This document shows, one piece after another, positions 10,774 through 23,297 of a DNA stretch of 64,000 nt (positions within the stretch are counted from its first letter, which is position 1; every line of letters starts with the position of its first letter). The DNA lies in NCBI GenBank assembly GCA_022453515.1, contig JAJNNY010000015.1, forward strand, positions 620,001-684,000, written 5' to 3'. Source of the stretch: Astrocystis sublimbata. Its lineage: Eukaryota; Ascomycota; Sordariomycetes; Xylariales; Xylariaceae. The position numbers and the translations under genes were made by a program. The notes under the pieces are model-generated. The model saw only the letters and a program-made list of their open reading frames with translations, searched no databases and was not told the origin of the DNA.

Positions 10774-11951
10774 TTATGCCTGTGAGACACGTGCTTTCAG
10801 GTTCTGCAAGCGCGACAGCACCTCTGTCCCATTCCAAAGTTCTCCCGCCGATTCCGAAGCTGGGGTGAGAGTCGGAGGTCCAAATTGCTCTATCGCATAA
10901 CTCGCCGCCACCGAAGCTCTCAAAGCAGCCTCTGCCGGGTCTTTTGTTTCCAGGAGGGCGACGGCAAATGCGCCGACGAAGGTATTCCCTGCGCCAGTTG
11001 GATCGACTACCTCGCTCGCATCTTTCTCGTGGTATGCCGGGCTCCATTTAGGTTGCATGTCCTTCGACATCATGAGAACGCCATGCTCTCCAGACCTCAC
11101 GACCATCAAGCCGTCACCATTTGGTCCAATACCGGCCTCGACGAATACCTCGGCCAGCGCTTCGACGACTGATCGAGCGAATACAATCTCGGATGCGCCC
11201 TTCCCCTCGACTAGGTGACGTAGTTCTGAGCGGTTGGGCGAGACGATGTCTGCGAGTGCGCAGGCTTTCAGGTGGCTTTCTAGATTCACTTTGTCGCAGC
11301 CCAAGGGCGCAGGTTCCCATGCGATTAAAGGTCGGGCCGTGACGCCTTGCTCCGCTCGCAGACGGAGTAAGGTTGAGACCTGCTCTTCTAGGTGCTCTGG
11401 CAGGGCTAGGAAGTGGAATGATTGCGCGAACAATAAGCTGGATGTGCCTAGTTGAACCGGCGATGGCCGCAATGGTGGGGTGACGTAGGTGAAGGTGTTA
11501 TCTGGGAAGGAGTCAGTCCCGGTGAATGTGAACGGTGTCGTGGGCTCACGTACGACCGGAACTAGGTTCATATTCCAGCAAGCCCCTCGTGCATGGTTTC
11601 TCGGCATCGAGTGCTAGAACCAGATTCATTTGCCACGATTTCAGCAAGTGAAGAGTGGACTCGGGTAGGTCATGTCCAGCAACGAGCAAGCATCCTACGT
11701 CAGCCGCCGTTGCGTTGGGCTTGAACAAACGGGCGCCAAGAGTAGCTGGACCTTGTCGTCAGCTCTGAGATCGAGTATCTAAGAAAGTCGAACATGGCTA
11801 GAATATGATGCGGGATAACGGTTTGCTTGATCATACCGTAAAGTCCCGAGCCTCCTGGCACATCTTCTACTCTTTTGCCGTCTGCGAAGCGTAACTCGTC
11901 GAGGAGGAACATCCCCAGCGAGACAAACACGGGGTTTTTGGTTTGCGACAT
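10774..11951 (-). CDS. pfkB-family sugar kinase, Mak32-like
   Basis: Three exons (11951-11837, 11745-11554, 11501-10774) give 344 residues. The introns are 91 and 52 bp. The N-terminus, FVSLGMFLLDELRF followed by a GGSG loop, and the C-terminal VDPTGAGNTFVGAF are the two pfkB signatures. The second carries Asn where most ribokinases have Asp (GAGD). As I recall, that variant is also seen in fungal Mak32-like proteins. A phosphotransferase acting on a sugar or nucleoside-like substrate is expected; the substrate is unknown. Yeast MAK32 is linked to maintenance of the killer double-stranded RNA. The ATG at 11951 is used because the frame upstream has only TTG. Confidence 0.85.
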
Positions 11952-12600
11952 GGTTGCGATCGCTATTGGCTGTGACAAGAAATCTCGAGGGTTTTGGTTT
12001 TGTTTTGGTGTCGTGGTGATGAATCCAGCTAGGGCGGAGGGGATATTTGTGCCAATGGGAAGTGCATCACGCTGGCCCTGGCGCGGAGGCTAATGCAGTG
12101 TGACATACGAACGTCATCGCGGCGCATACTGGAGGGCCATAAGAAGACTGGCGCGTAGTGCGAAAAGGTAATTAAAGTGCTCTTCCTTCCTCGTACTACA
12201 GCTACCTAAAGACTCCCGGAACAATTGATAGCAGAATAAAATTCGATTGTGATGTTATATTCCTGACAGGTTTGTTTCATTCTTTTATAAAAGATTACTG
12301 AATAACAGCAAGGTAGGGGCAGATATACCAAATTGTTGTGGTTTTTCATAACATGTAGTAGGGGAAGAAGGTAAAATGATGTTTGAACTAGAGAATACAG
12401 GATATGTCTTAGTTGGCTGATAGTCACAACCGCCCTGCCATTAAGGACAAATAAATCAATATCCGAAGCGCTATATTCCTGCGAAATGCTTCCTGTTTCC
12501 GTTCTTTAACACCCAAAGCCGAAGTCGGAGTAATTCCCATGACGCCAACAATGGCCGCCAAGTGTGATAGCCCAGCGTTGATAAATCTACATTTGCTCCA
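11952..12600. other. Intergenic region
   Basis: This is the upstream region of the pfkB kinase and the 3' flank of the secreted protein gene to its right (both minus strand). I see no further coding signal. Confidence 0.5.
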
Positions 12601-13556
12601 TCATTTGCTCGAAAATGTCGGGTGCGCAATGGAGCCTGTGTTCCTCGACAAACTCGAGCTCGTTGGCGGAGGGTGCGAATAATCTCCTGTTGTCACAACC
12701 AGGTGTTTGGTGTACCACCTCGTTTGCGTGAAACCACCCCAATTTGGACCGAGATTGGCATTGTCACATGAAGAAAGATAAGGCTGATCTGGGAAAAGAG
12801 AGGAAAAAATTTTCAACTCCCAATACGATTCGCCAATATCGAACACTAGTGTATGAGAAAGTCCTTTGGGATCTGTTAAAGAGCTCGAACAGTTGAATGG
12901 GTAGGGACAGGATCCACTTGGTGGCTGCGGATTTGATGTTACCCAAACTGTCTCAGTGGTGATCCCCGTACATTGACCATTGCTATCCGTTGTTGTATCT
13001 TTTTCCACGACATAATGGTCGGGCCAAAAGATGAAGGCAGTGGGGTAAGTCCTATGCTTCGATCAGCCTCTCGCGTCACCCTCATAGATAACAAACAGCA
13101 ACAAATCTAGTAGGGGATTATTTGGGCCAATTCTTGCGCGGGCTTACACTACTGTTGTGTGAGATTGAGATTCATGGTCGACATATGTAATTGTCTCGAT
13201 GCGAGTTCCCAGAGAGTTTGTCGGTGGATGTGTGACCTGCGGGGGCAATTCCGTGACTGTTTTTGTTTCATCAAGTACTGTATTGACAACCGTGATGATA
13301 GTCTTGGTCAGTTGGATTGACTTGCGGGGTGAAAACCCACTTTCCACGTCAAGCCATGTCCAGTACTTGACTTCGAAATCCAAGCCCTTGACCACACAGC
13401 CGCAATCCAAAGGTGGACTTACGCTGCTGTTAGATCCTAGACAAACTCTCGTGAGAAAGGTCCTTGAGGTGTTTATCAACAGGTGACTTTACCTTGAAGC
13501 GCGAGGCTGGATACAGCGATAAAGCTGCACAGAAGGACAAAGACTGTTGAATGCAT
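12601..13556 (-). CDS. Secreted protein of unknown function (267 aa)
   Basis: Three exons (13556-13493, 13436-13148, 13051-12601) join in frame to 267 residues; the introns are 56 and 96 bp. The first exon encodes a classical signal peptide: Met-His-Ser-Thr, a hydrophobic core, then Ser-Ser-Leu-Ala-Leu. The mature protein is rich in Thr, Val, Ser and Pro, with runs such as TKTIITVVNTVLDETKTVTE. It has a CGC near its start and further cysteines in the last third (GSCPYPFNCSS, SSCDN). Such beta-rich, Thr-rich proteins are common among fungal extracellular or wall proteins. I see no GPI-type C-terminus and no named domain. Confidence 0.7.
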
Positions 13557-14690
13557 TGAAATAAGTCGGGTTCGATACTTAGCTAAGTTGATATTTTCCA
13601 ACTGGTAAAATGGGCTAAAGTGCAGGGTTGGTCTAAGTATCGAGTTATCACAGCAAAAGAATGCAATGTTTGGGTCGCAGCAGATTCTTCGATGAAGGTG
13701 AAAGAAATATGGTTATAACATGGCACTAAAGGCTAAAAGGTTATGACTTTTAAGCTTGCTGGACTACGATTAAATACTAGGCATACTACCTGCAGCTTGT
13801 GTTTGAAATTGTCAGCAAGCACCGGGCAATCCGGTGAATCTAGACTACTCTGACGCGACCTCCACGGCGCCACTCATAAAAGGTGCTGTCAGCCTACGAA
13901 TGCACTTGTCTACGGCACCACACTCGACAAGAATAGAAACAAAATGCGACTAGCTATGAACATCTGCCTTGTGACTGCGGGCTGATTACTACTAAGGGTG
14001 GGGGCGGTTTGGCAATGACTTTCGGTGTGTTGGGGCCAAATAGTCTAGATTATGCTCGCTATTGGCTTCAGTGTGTATTTATTGGCCATCAGCCTGCCTA
14101 AGGTCCCCTGCATGAAACACGGTGCAATTTGTGATCACACCAGAACCTATCGGGAGTGCCTCTCGCCAGCTGAATCTTGAGTGGATTACATATATCCGTT
14201 AATACTAGCACCGTTGGCTCATTGGCTGCTTGATGTTGGTGGCTGACGCCTCGATGCATAGAGATATTCTCATAAAAATGCAACAGACCCAATGGAGGCA
14301 GGGACTCAGTCGACTGTCGGGAATACCCAAATGTCTATGCAAGTGAGTGCTTGAGTACCTAGAACTCTACTAAGGCCTAGAGGTTATAAATAACTTGAAT
14401 ACCATGGAAATAAGGCGCATTTAAGCACTTTGTTGCGCCGACTTTGTTCTATTAATGCATAGAGCGGATAAGTGATAATAAGTGCCAATCCAAGACCACT
14501 TGCAAATGTGTCTGTGTGCCCTCAGCAACCACGACTCCTATTGCAGTTATGAAGTGAGTCTTCATGAGAGTCTCCAACTCTGTGCCGAAAGCCATACACC
14601 TTTCAAATTACTTTTGGCTGTTCCCAGTCATAACAAAAGCACAAATTGAGCTTGATTACAGGCCTCCCACAGTCGAGAAGTATCCAAGCC
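13557..14690. other. Intergenic region between divergent genes
   Basis: The region separates the minus-strand secreted protein gene from the plus-strand membrane protein gene. It contains only short ORFs (for example 14098-14292 on the minus strand) without features. Confidence 0.5.
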
Positions 14691-16739
14691 ATGGACGAAG
14701 AGACATCAATGGAGCCCATGGTCCAAAGCCATTCTCCACCTCTGGGAGGAAACATGTATTGTGAAAATCCGTTGTCAAAGCTACCCCACCACGAGGAAAA
14801 GGATAGTTTTGCCTCTACTACCGAACAGCCCAGCTGGTGGAACAAATTGAAGAACTCCCGTCTAGCCTATACCGGGATACAGGTTCTTGTTAATCTCACA
14901 ATAGCAGCTCTATTAGCCGTCGTCGTGATATTCGTGCGGGCAACATACGATGCGGAAAACAACTCAGCGAAGAAGCTGCCGCTCGACAGCTTGATGAAGC
15001 TCGGGCCCAGCAAGACTCTGGCAGTGCTCCGTGTCTCGCAGGGCATCCTATCAACACTGACTTCCCTCTCGCTCGCCGAAAGTCTCGTGCTTCTGCAATG
15101 GAGTTTGATCGGGTCGAACCGAGGCCTTCCCTACCTGGACCTTCTAGCACTGTCACCGACAAATGGCGTTTTCGGCGCTCTGTCGCTTCTCTGCTCGTCT
15201 GTGACGAAGGGGTCGTCGAAGAAATACGCCTTGCTAAGGTATGGCTTTACACGTCCTTAAGACCTTTAGCAATGATGCATAGTGCTAACCAACCCCAGGC
15301 TCTCCCTCGTATCTCTAGTCTGGATCTCCGGAATCGTGTTATTCTGTAAGTCGCACAACCACCGCATCGCGGCTTCACCTCACCTCAATGAAATCTAACC
15401 CAACACAGTCAACACCTCCCTAACCACCGTCTACGACACAGCCTCCACCTACGCCGCAACAGCCGGCATCGGCCCCTTCAACGCATCCCTCATCGAGCCC
15501 TTCATGGCCAACCTGCGCGACACCTCGCCCGGCTATCCCTACAGAGTCGTGCCTTTTTCGTACTTCGCAGCCGTGTACACCCTCGTTCTCAACCCTTTGG
15601 TCTCGACGCTCGCAAAGCCGGTCGCGTGCCGCGGTGTCGACTGTGCCTCGTACCTGCTCTCCGGCGGCCTCGAGTACGTGGCGCCGTGGGTGCCGGCGGG
15701 CAACGACAGCCACGGCCTCGTGCGCATCGACATGGTCCCGTCTCTGCAATTGGACTTTGAGACGCCGTCGAGCGCGAAGTTCCTTGACGAAGATTGTGAG
15801 AATTTCGGCGATGAGGGCATCTTGATTGGGATTCGGCTCTGTCTGGCGCAGACGCATAGTCCGCTTAATTTGATCAGAGCTGGTGAGTTGCGGTTGAGAA
15901 TGAGGGAGTGTACTTACTCAATGCTGACGAGTCGCAGGGCTTTTTGTGTGTCTGAATGGGACAGATGGGGATAATTGCGGAGGCCACGAGCCGAGACCCA
16001 ATATCACGACATCGATGGCGGTGTATACCCGCCATGCGACTATCGTCGCTGCGCGTTCGAACTACAGCATCGTGGACGTAGCAGATCTTTCGGTGCGTCG
16101 CACACTTTCTCATCCAACTTGACCTCTATCGTCGTACTAGATAGCTAACACACACACCACACACAAAAGCCACCCAAGCTTCTCCCCGAATTCGACCTAA
16201 AATCCTACCGCCTCGCAATGAACTGGCTGCTAAACTACTCCGCCGCCGCAATCCCCGCCCCATCCTCCATAATCCAGCCCTTCTGGAGCTCTCCCGAACA
16301 ACTCAGCGACCCTTCAACCTACGGGATCTTATCACAAAGCTTCCAGAGCATCCTGGCGTTCCCGTTCTGGCTGTTCAACAGCAACAACTGGGGCAACGTG
16401 CATCTGATCTCGAACCAGATCACGCCGTTCCAGCCGCCGGAGTTCTACACACAGGCCTCTATCGTGGCGCCCTATGACAAAATCAGGTTCAACAAGGCTA
16501 TGTTCGCGCTGTTCCTCGCGTTCCAGGGCCTGGCTATGGTGTTTACTTGGGCTGTCCTCGTCTGGCTGTGGCTGGGCCCCAGGATCACGACGGAGATGTC
16601 AGCGTGGACTGTGTTTGATATGACGTATAAGACGAGGGTGAGGGGTGGAGGGGGAGATGTGAAGTACCATGAGCTGGGGACGGCGGATGTTATCGGGGTT
16701 ATGAAAACTGCCCAGGTTCACAGGCGAGAGCTGGGCTGA
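14691..16739 (+). CDS. Fungal multi-exon membrane protein of unknown function (597 aa)
   Basis: Five exons (14691-15238, 15299-15345, 15409-15882, 15938-16092, 16170-16739) join in frame. A hydrophilic N-terminus of about 60 residues precedes a strong membrane segment (IQVLVNLTIAALLAVVVIFV). More hydrophobic segments follow at about 105-135, 150-170 and 185-205. A long non-membrane part holds several Asn-X-Ser/Thr sites and cysteines. A last membrane segment (AMFALFLAFQGLAMVFTWAV) precedes a short tail. The layout suggests a plasma-membrane or secretory-pathway protein with a large lumenal or external loop. I do not recognise a named family. Confidence 0.75.
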
Positions 16740-17461
16740 ACTTGGCTGTAGTAGTGTCGGGCGTGCGAATCGTTCTTGCCCGGCACCGTTGTTTTATTTA
16801 GGTAATTGAATATGGCGTGGGTTGTTGCATACCCAGGTGTCTTTAGGTAATGATGTTCGATGGGCAATATCAGTGGCATTTTGTTAGTCATCGTGTTTCA
16901 TGAGAAGTAAGGTAATCGTAAGTTGTAATCAGTCGTGCCCCTCCCTCTAACATGACATGGCGTTCAGCTCATAATGCAGGCTGTGATGGGTCCCGAGCGG
17001 GACGGGCCGCACCCGTACATCTGACGTGCGTGGGTCGTGAGCTGCACGGTGGACAAGTCTAGAGCGCTTACAGATAGAGAGGCTCCCCAAGAAACACACG
17101 TCTCAAAGACTAATTGGGTCATTATTTTTGGTCAAAGTTTTAGTGTGGAGTCTTGTTAAAAAGTCTTATTTAAAAGTGTTATTGTGTGGTTAGACTCGGG
17201 TTGCAGGAGAGTTGCTTCCCCGTGACGCTCAACCTTTAGTAGCTGATATTCGCAACGCTATAGCTACATGATTATGTATTATTGGTACCTTCGTGAGCTG
17301 TATGGGTAGTTCGTGATCATCTGCAGTGGAACGTCACTGGCCGAAGTATCATGAGGCGCCTGTCCAGCTCACTTTATGCTGATTGGTCGTAGCGTTGCTG
17401 CATTTCCAGTCAGCCAGATAGGATGGCCAGGCCAGGGAACAAGCAATATATGGTGAAGATT
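16740..17461. other. Intergenic region between convergent genes
   Basis: The 3' ends of two genes face each other here. I see no coding or repeat structure. Confidence 0.5.
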
Positions 17462-18566
17462 CTAAAAATTAAGAGGAATTCCTCCTCTGGTCCAACCCCA
17501 AGTGACGGCATAATGTTCGGCCAAGATGTTCCATTCCTCGAGCTCGTCGAGCATCTCCTGCTGCTCCACCCTTTCCTTCTCGTCATCGTCGATCCATGTG
17601 TCCCAGACACTCCTGATATTCTGGCTCTTCTGCTGGGAGAAACCTGCGGCACGCAAACGGTCGACCTGGGTGTGGCAGGTCGGGTACTCTTTCAGTGTGG
17701 GCAGCTTGATTTTTCGTACAGCCAGGTTATCGATCATGCGTTGACCGAAGGCATCGTTGGGCTGCACGGGCTCGTACAAGACGATGTTTAGCTGGGCTAT
17801 GCGGACTTTGAAGTAGTCTATGACCTTGGCTGCGTCGGCCACCTCGAGATAACATAAGCACATCTCCGAGATCAGCAGGGTTGGGAGACCGGAGCAGAGG
17901 CCGTCGAAAGCCATGTGCAACGGTGGCGGTTGTGCTGTCAGGCTTCGCAGGTCGACGCCGTGAGAGAAATAGCGGATGCCAGGTGGGAGTGCGTCGTGCC
18001 GGAGGACTGCACTCAAAGCAGGTACACTCTCGATGATGTGGCGTTTCTTGCTGGCGACTTTCGGAAAGTCTATTTCATGATAGGACAGGCTGCTGGGTTG
18101 ATCCGTGTGCAACAGGCGGAAGGGTCGGGTGTCGGAGCCGGCTCCTAAGGAGACGATCTGACGGTGCTGACCATGAGTAGCGTTTAGAAAGGCGGCAACA
18201 ACCTTGTCGATAGCGGTGATGCGCAAATAGGTGCCTTGGCCAGGGCTCAGCACGACGGCTCGTGTAGGATGGTTCGGGGTGGAAAACGGTCTTACCTCGG
18301 TTGATGATGGGCAATCTGGTTATGGAGGGATTGGGGGCAAAGTACTGAGCGAAGGGATCCCGTAGCAAGCCCCGATTGACAGCACTCAGGCGAGAGACTG
18401 CGGCATCGTCGTCGGTGGTCTGTACGATGCGGTCGTAGTCAGGCCGCCATTCAAGGTCGGGCGGTATCTGACCCTGAGCCCGGCCCCGGCCCCAATGACC
18501 AGCTCGTGAGCCCTTCAGAGTGAGGAGGTTCGGGATGGATGGGGCGGGCATGTCCCGATCAGACAT
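17462..18566 (-). CDS. ppm1: Leucine carboxyl methyltransferase (PP2A methyltransferase, Ppm1/LCMT1 type)
   Basis: Two exons (18566-18296 and 18234-17462; 61-bp intron) give 347 residues, the usual Ppm1 length. The SAM-binding motif IVSLGAGSDTRPFRL lies at about residues 117-131. It is preceded by the family-typical SRLSAVNRGLLRDPFA and INRGTYLRI. Downstream are the conserved ISEMCLCYLE and YEPVQPNDAFGQRM. The enzyme methylates the C-terminal leucine carboxylate of the PP2A catalytic subunit and so controls holoenzyme assembly. The in-frame sequence before 18566 has no ATG, only TTG, so the start is well set. As the only LCMT-like gene here it is probably the housekeeping copy. A polyketide-linked role is not suggested, because it lies 30 kb from the PKS pair. 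Confidence 0.9.
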
Positions 18567-19340
18567 GATGGTGGCAGCTGTACAGGGTGGTAGCCGCGAA
18601 AGCGCTAGGGTTACTAAAGTAACTAATAGGCAAAACAAACGGTGGTGGAGCAGGGGAATGAATTGTCGATTTGAGATGGCACGGATATACGGGCCTCCAA
18701 GAGAAAGAATAATAGAATAGTGGGATGAGGGTGTATTGGGTAAGTTGTGGACGCTCTGCCGGTCTAGCTATTTGTATATAGTGTACTTCCGACGTGACTA
18801 CCTCATGAGACCTCGATGAGTCGATGGGGTACCTGCCTCACTCCTAGGAGTTGGGTAACGGTCACCAGGGGCATGTGAAGAATCGCATCTTAGAAGGAGG
18901 GTACTAAGGTATGACCTCACTGAGCGAGGCGTGGCTGCCCGTTACAAGACTGGGAGTCTACTCCCATTCCGGAGAAGTGTGGGTCTTTCAGGTATCTAGG
19001 TACAACTTAGGGCTGTGCAGGCTGCAGGTGCAGGTGCAGGCAGCCCCCCAAGGTGAGCTGACAGACAGCCAGGCAACCGCATCCAACGCTCCTTAGCGTT
19101 TCGACTTGGATTGCCTCTGTCCATCTCCCTCTCCTCTCCCGAGCTTATTCTCCCTCTTCCCCATTCTCAAGATCTGTCCTTCGTCATTCTCACACTTCTT
19201 TTGTCCACCATTGTTCTTTATCGTCAATTTCTCTTACATCCCACTTCTGCTATTTCCTCTCTGTATTGATACCATTTCTTCATAGCCATACCACCGGACC
19301 ATCCGCCTACCCAGTTCACAGCACTGTCACCACCACCACC
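18567..19340. other. Divergent promoter region
   Basis: This lies between the minus-strand methyltransferase and the plus-strand membrane protein. A long pyrimidine-rich stretch at about 19110-19260 is typical of leaders of expressed fungal genes. Confidence 0.5.
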
Positions 19341-20438
19341 ATGTATCACGATATCGCCACCACGCTCTACAAGCGGGGCGAGGCCTCGATGACCGGCTAC
19401 GAGATGCCGCAATGGGCTTGGGTCATTGCCCTCGTCAACATCGTCATATTCGCCCCTCTGTTCCTGATTGTATGTACAAACCCGAGCCGGACGACATGAC
19501 GAGCAACAACAGCTGATACGCGACAACAGGTCTCATACACATTCCAACACGTCTACCCGACCCTCGCCATCGTCGAAGATCCCTCGCCTCCCGCCTACAA
19601 CCCCATCTCGCTCAACGAGGATGCCAACGCCGATGTCCCTGCCGAATCCGCCGCTCCCGTCGTCACCTCGTCTCTGCGCAGCACCCACCGTGCCGTCTAC
19701 GCCATCGCCGGCTGGCGGTCGCTCTTCCGCGGATACGCCTGCTACCTCTTCCTCACTATCGCCATGGGCTTCATTGCTTCCATCTTCGTTGCTTTCGGTG
19801 TGCCCCAGCTCATCGCCATGCCCATCGTTGCTCTTGCCGTCGCCCAGCCTTACGCTGCCTGGACCCACATCGTCATCTCCGCCCCCAGCACCCAGTCCTT
19901 CTGGCAGCGCTTCCCCCCTTTCAAGCGCTCCATCGAGGCTACCGCTGTGCCCCTCATGCTATGTGTTCTGGCCACCGAGCTCTCCACCTTCCTGCCCGCT
20001 GGTCTTGCCGCCCTGCTCGGCATGAACATGTGGAACCGCAACGAACCCAACACCTTGCCCCAGTACCAGAGCCACGATGCCTGGAAAGGGATCCTCGTTC
20101 TTCTCTCCGGCCTCGCCGCCCACGTCTTCCTCATCATCCCTTCCCAGGTCATCCTGACCCGCGTCCAGGCCTCGTTCCTTCCCGAGGACATCGACACCAT
20201 CGTCCCCTTCGACCGCTCCTTCGGCGGCAAGGTCGTGCCCGCCATCGTCGGTGGCAAGGGCTACATCAACATGATTGACGCCTGGAAGAGCTTCTCGCGC
20301 ACTTCTTGGATCCGTCTGGTCAAGCTTTACGTCAAGGTCTTCTTCATCACTTTTGCTCTGGTCTTCGCCTCGGTCGCTCTCGTGATCCCCGAGTACATCT
20401 TCATTGCGAGCAACAGTCGCAAGACTGGCGAGCTATGA
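19341..20438 (+). CDS. Conserved fungal multi-pass membrane protein (345 aa)
   Basis: Exon 1 (19341-19469) and exon 2 (19530-20438) are separated by a 60-bp intron. The protein has a first membrane segment at about residues 26-46, further segments at about 108-150, at about 190-212 and 230-250, and a last one near 315-335. Loops include a conserved-looking AWKSFSRTSWIRLVKLYVKVF before the final segment. Codon use is strongly C-ending, as in a well-expressed gene, and the leader is CT-rich. I do not recognise a catalytic motif; a role in an internal membrane is likely, but the function is unknown. Confidence 0.8.
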
Positions 20439-21528
20439 GCGTATAGCTGAATGTCTGCCAGATTTTAACGACCTGTGATATACCCTCGTCTCGAAAACCT
20501 TAACTATCCTACCGAACTGGGTTGCCTAGACCCGTCAATCGTGTGACTCCTGAGCCTCGATTCGACATTCCACTACCTTCTGTGTCTATGTATGGCATCA
20601 CTACAACGAAATGCTGAAGGCTTGACATATATGATGATCAAGCGTTTTGGACAGCCATGTTAGACATAGCTGCTCGTCGTTTCTTTCCCTCGGGGCCACT
20701 ATGAGCCAACGGAGATTCCCAACACATGTTCAATTGTATATATACCTAGCTAGAAGTGCATCTTTGCAAATGGCAAGATTCCAAGAATATCGAAGTCCGT
20801 TGGAGGTTTTTGTTTTCTTCTGGGGTCATGGTGTTACGGAGTGAAGGTACGCAAGTTGATAGCAATTTTGAATGGAAACCGAAAGGAATGAGTAACGGCA
20901 TGCCATGGCAGCGGCTTGATAGATTCGTGACTACGTATACCTACGCCATTTTGTTTGTTGTGCGCACAGGATGCACAATGCGTTCAATGTTGGATTCTGT
21001 AGTTTGAATAGCTATCTTTATCCATGCTTTCAATCTATTCTGAAAACACTACCCAATCTATCGGTGGTAGCCTTCTATTTGGTTTGCGTGACATTGGATG
21101 GGATGTGGTTCGAAGTCTTCGAAGCCCGCGTTTTTCGAAAGTGTAAAGGGGAAAAGTAAGAATAAGCCTTCCTGCCTGCACTCCAATGCGCCGCGCGCCT
21201 GCCTGCTGTACATGTACATGTACATGTAGGTCGATGGTTCAACTACGACCGTGTCCATTGTCCATAGTCCAATCAATCAATCAAGTATCCAGAACGCCGC
21301 GAAAGATACTAAGTAGAAATGAGAAAAATATCGTGCTTGCTTGTACACCAAACGATGTCGGCGATTCCGGGTGCGACAAGGACTGGGAAGGGTAGACTTG
21401 TAGACCTAAACAAGCTTCCAGCCATTGTCGTATAGGTAGGAATGTTGCGCATGGGATGGTGGGATGGTGCGAATAGCCGTACGTAGAAGTCGAGGTCGAG
21501 GTAGAGATCTCGATCTCATTGACCTGAC
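20439..21528. other. Intergenic region between convergent genes
   Basis: It contains a short TACATG microsatellite at about 21208-21228 and a small TCAA repeat near 21270. Several short ORFs are present without domains. Confidence 0.5.
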
Positions 21529-22509
21529 CTAGATAAGCTTCAAGCCCGTGTGCTGCGAAAGCCTGGTGCCATTAAGCATAGCCCGTGACTTCTTGGGCCG
21601 GCTCTGCAAGCGCCGGAACGCCTCCTGGATATGTCTCGTCTCGACCGGCGTCTTGCCCTCGCTCGGCGGATCGAAGAGGCCCTGAGCCCTCTTCCGCTTC
21701 TTCGGCCCCCCATTCTCACCACCTCCCGCCGCGCCCCTCTCTTTCCAGAGGTCTTCATGCTCCTTAATCTTGATCGCCTCCTCAGTAAGAGTCTGGACCA
21801 TTTCGAACGTCAAAAACCCGAGGATATCGACAATGTCATCGCTGGGCTTGCTGTCCGTGACAATCCCGAAGCCAGCCCACTCCCGGAACCGCTTGCCCTT
21901 GCGGTACGTGAAGGACGCCTGGCGGTACTCGGACCACGTGACGTACTCCTCGCGCGTCATGACGCGCGTGCGGTCGTCGGCTTTCTGGAGGCGGGCTAGC
22001 GTGATGCTGTTCATCTCCTCTTCTTCTTCGTCCTCGTCGTCTTCGCACTCGGGCACTTCTTGAGAATAATACGACGACGGCTCCCAGGGGAGTTTGACCT
22101 TCGCTTTTTTATTCTTCTTCGCGGCTTCTTCGACGCCTGCTGGGCCAGGGCCTCCACCTTGCATCACGCCTCCGCCGGCCTCGTCGCCGACGCCGAGGTC
22201 CCCTTCTGCGCCTTTGTCGCCGTCGGTGTCCTTTGCTGACTTCCGCACGTCTTTCCAGGATAAGAAGGTGCGCAAGCGAGATACTTTCGGCGCGTCGTCC
22301 CGGATCTGGAAGATTAGGTCGTTGATGGTTATCGTGCGCACGCCGCGCCGCGCTGCGTGCTCCGTGCAGTTGCGCAGCATCTCGATCACTTGCTGACGCA
22401 CGATTTCTTCGATCATTGCCGTCGTTTCCGTAGAGCACTCGCCTGGCTCCCCGGATACGTACATCATTTGCTGGATCTCCTGCCGGTATTTCTGCTGCTT
22501 GTCGGCCAT
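21529..22509 (-). CDS. spt3: SAGA complex subunit Spt3 (histone-fold transcription factor)
   Basis: A single exon encodes 326 residues. The N-terminal histone fold starts [14 protein letters not shown] and includes [16 protein letters not shown] and [15 protein letters not shown]. It is followed by the Spt3 signature [18 protein letters not shown] second conserved block, [19 protein letters not shown], leads into the C-terminal histone-fold-like half ending near IQEAFRRLQ. Between them lies a Gly-rich, acidic linker ([10 protein letters not shown]). Spt3 helps SAGA deliver TBP to promoters. The first ATG is at 22509; the frame upstream lacks ATG. The length is close to the yeast protein. Confidence 0.93.
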   Translation of the reverse strand: MADKQQKYRQEIQQMMYVSGEPGECSTETTAMIEEIVRQQVIEMLRNCTEHAARRGVRTITINDLIFQIRDDAPKVSRLRTFLSWKDVRKSAKDTDGDKGAEGDLGVGDEAGGGVMQGGGPGPAGVEEAAKKNKKAKVKLPWEPSSYYSQEVPECEDDEDEEEEEMNSITLARLQKADDRTRVMTREEYVTWSEYRQASFTYRKGKRFREWAGFGIVTDSKPSDDIVDILGFLTFEMVQTLTEEAIKIKEHEDLWKERGAAGGGENGGPKKRKRAQGLFDPPSEGKTPVETRHIQEAFRRLQSRPKKSRAMLNGTRLSQHTGLKLI

Positions 22510-23297
22510 TTTGGAGGTCGGGGGCAGCTGCGGCTGCGGTTGTGGCTGTGATGTGTGTGTTGGTATGTGATGTGTTGGTGAGTTGTATTGGTATGAATGC
22601 GAAGCCAAGAAAGAAGTTGGACGATGCGGTGATGTTGAAGAAGGATGTATTCAATTATGTACGGTCCAAGAAAAACTTGTACTGCAAGTAATTGATGAAA
22701 AGCGATGGCAGTGAATAGCAAGATGAGCGCAGTAGGCAGCGAGAGTGAGATCCAAAGGTCAAGGCTGGTTCATGGTCGCAAGGGATAAGGTTTGCGCGTA
22801 TTCAAGGCATTCGCAAAGTGATTTACCCCGCATCAGCGCCTATGAGGTTGCAGGAACTTTAAGGTGAGTCCGAAGTTTATTCATACCTCGCGGGCGTGGT
22901 TCTAAGTGAATGCAGATCGCATGAGATGAGTTGGGAATGATTGAATGCCTGTGAGGCTCAAGTGCCCAATTGGCTGTGAGGTGCCGCCAGCGAGAGCAGG
23001 GGCCAGTGGAGGTGAACACCTATATTCAATTATCCGTATTACTACTAGGTAGTAGTACTGGAGGATTTATGCTTGTAGCGTGGGTCAACGAGTTATACAA
23101 TACAATCCAGATATACATGCTAGGATACGGCCCGAGCATCTGCAGCGGCTGAAAGTGAAGTCATCCCCATGAAAGTCGCAAACTCCAAGTAATTGTATGA
23201 CTATTCCAAGACCTGCAAAGGGATGCTCACGAAGAATCACATACTCAAGACTCGGATTCAGAGTCTCATCTCACTGTCGCATCTGCGAACCCTCGCC
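22510..23297. other. Divergent promoter region
   Basis: This is shared upstream DNA of spt3 (minus) and the phosphatase gene (plus). Nothing else is evident. Confidence 0.5.

Noticed and set aside
18567..18638. N-terminal extension of the methyltransferase that would look like a signal peptide
   Set aside because: The upstream frame starts at TTG, not ATG; the family is cytosolic and the ATG at 18566 gives the normal N-terminus.
21631..21999. ORF antisense to spt3
   Set aside because: Shadow of strongly biased codons in spt3; no domain.
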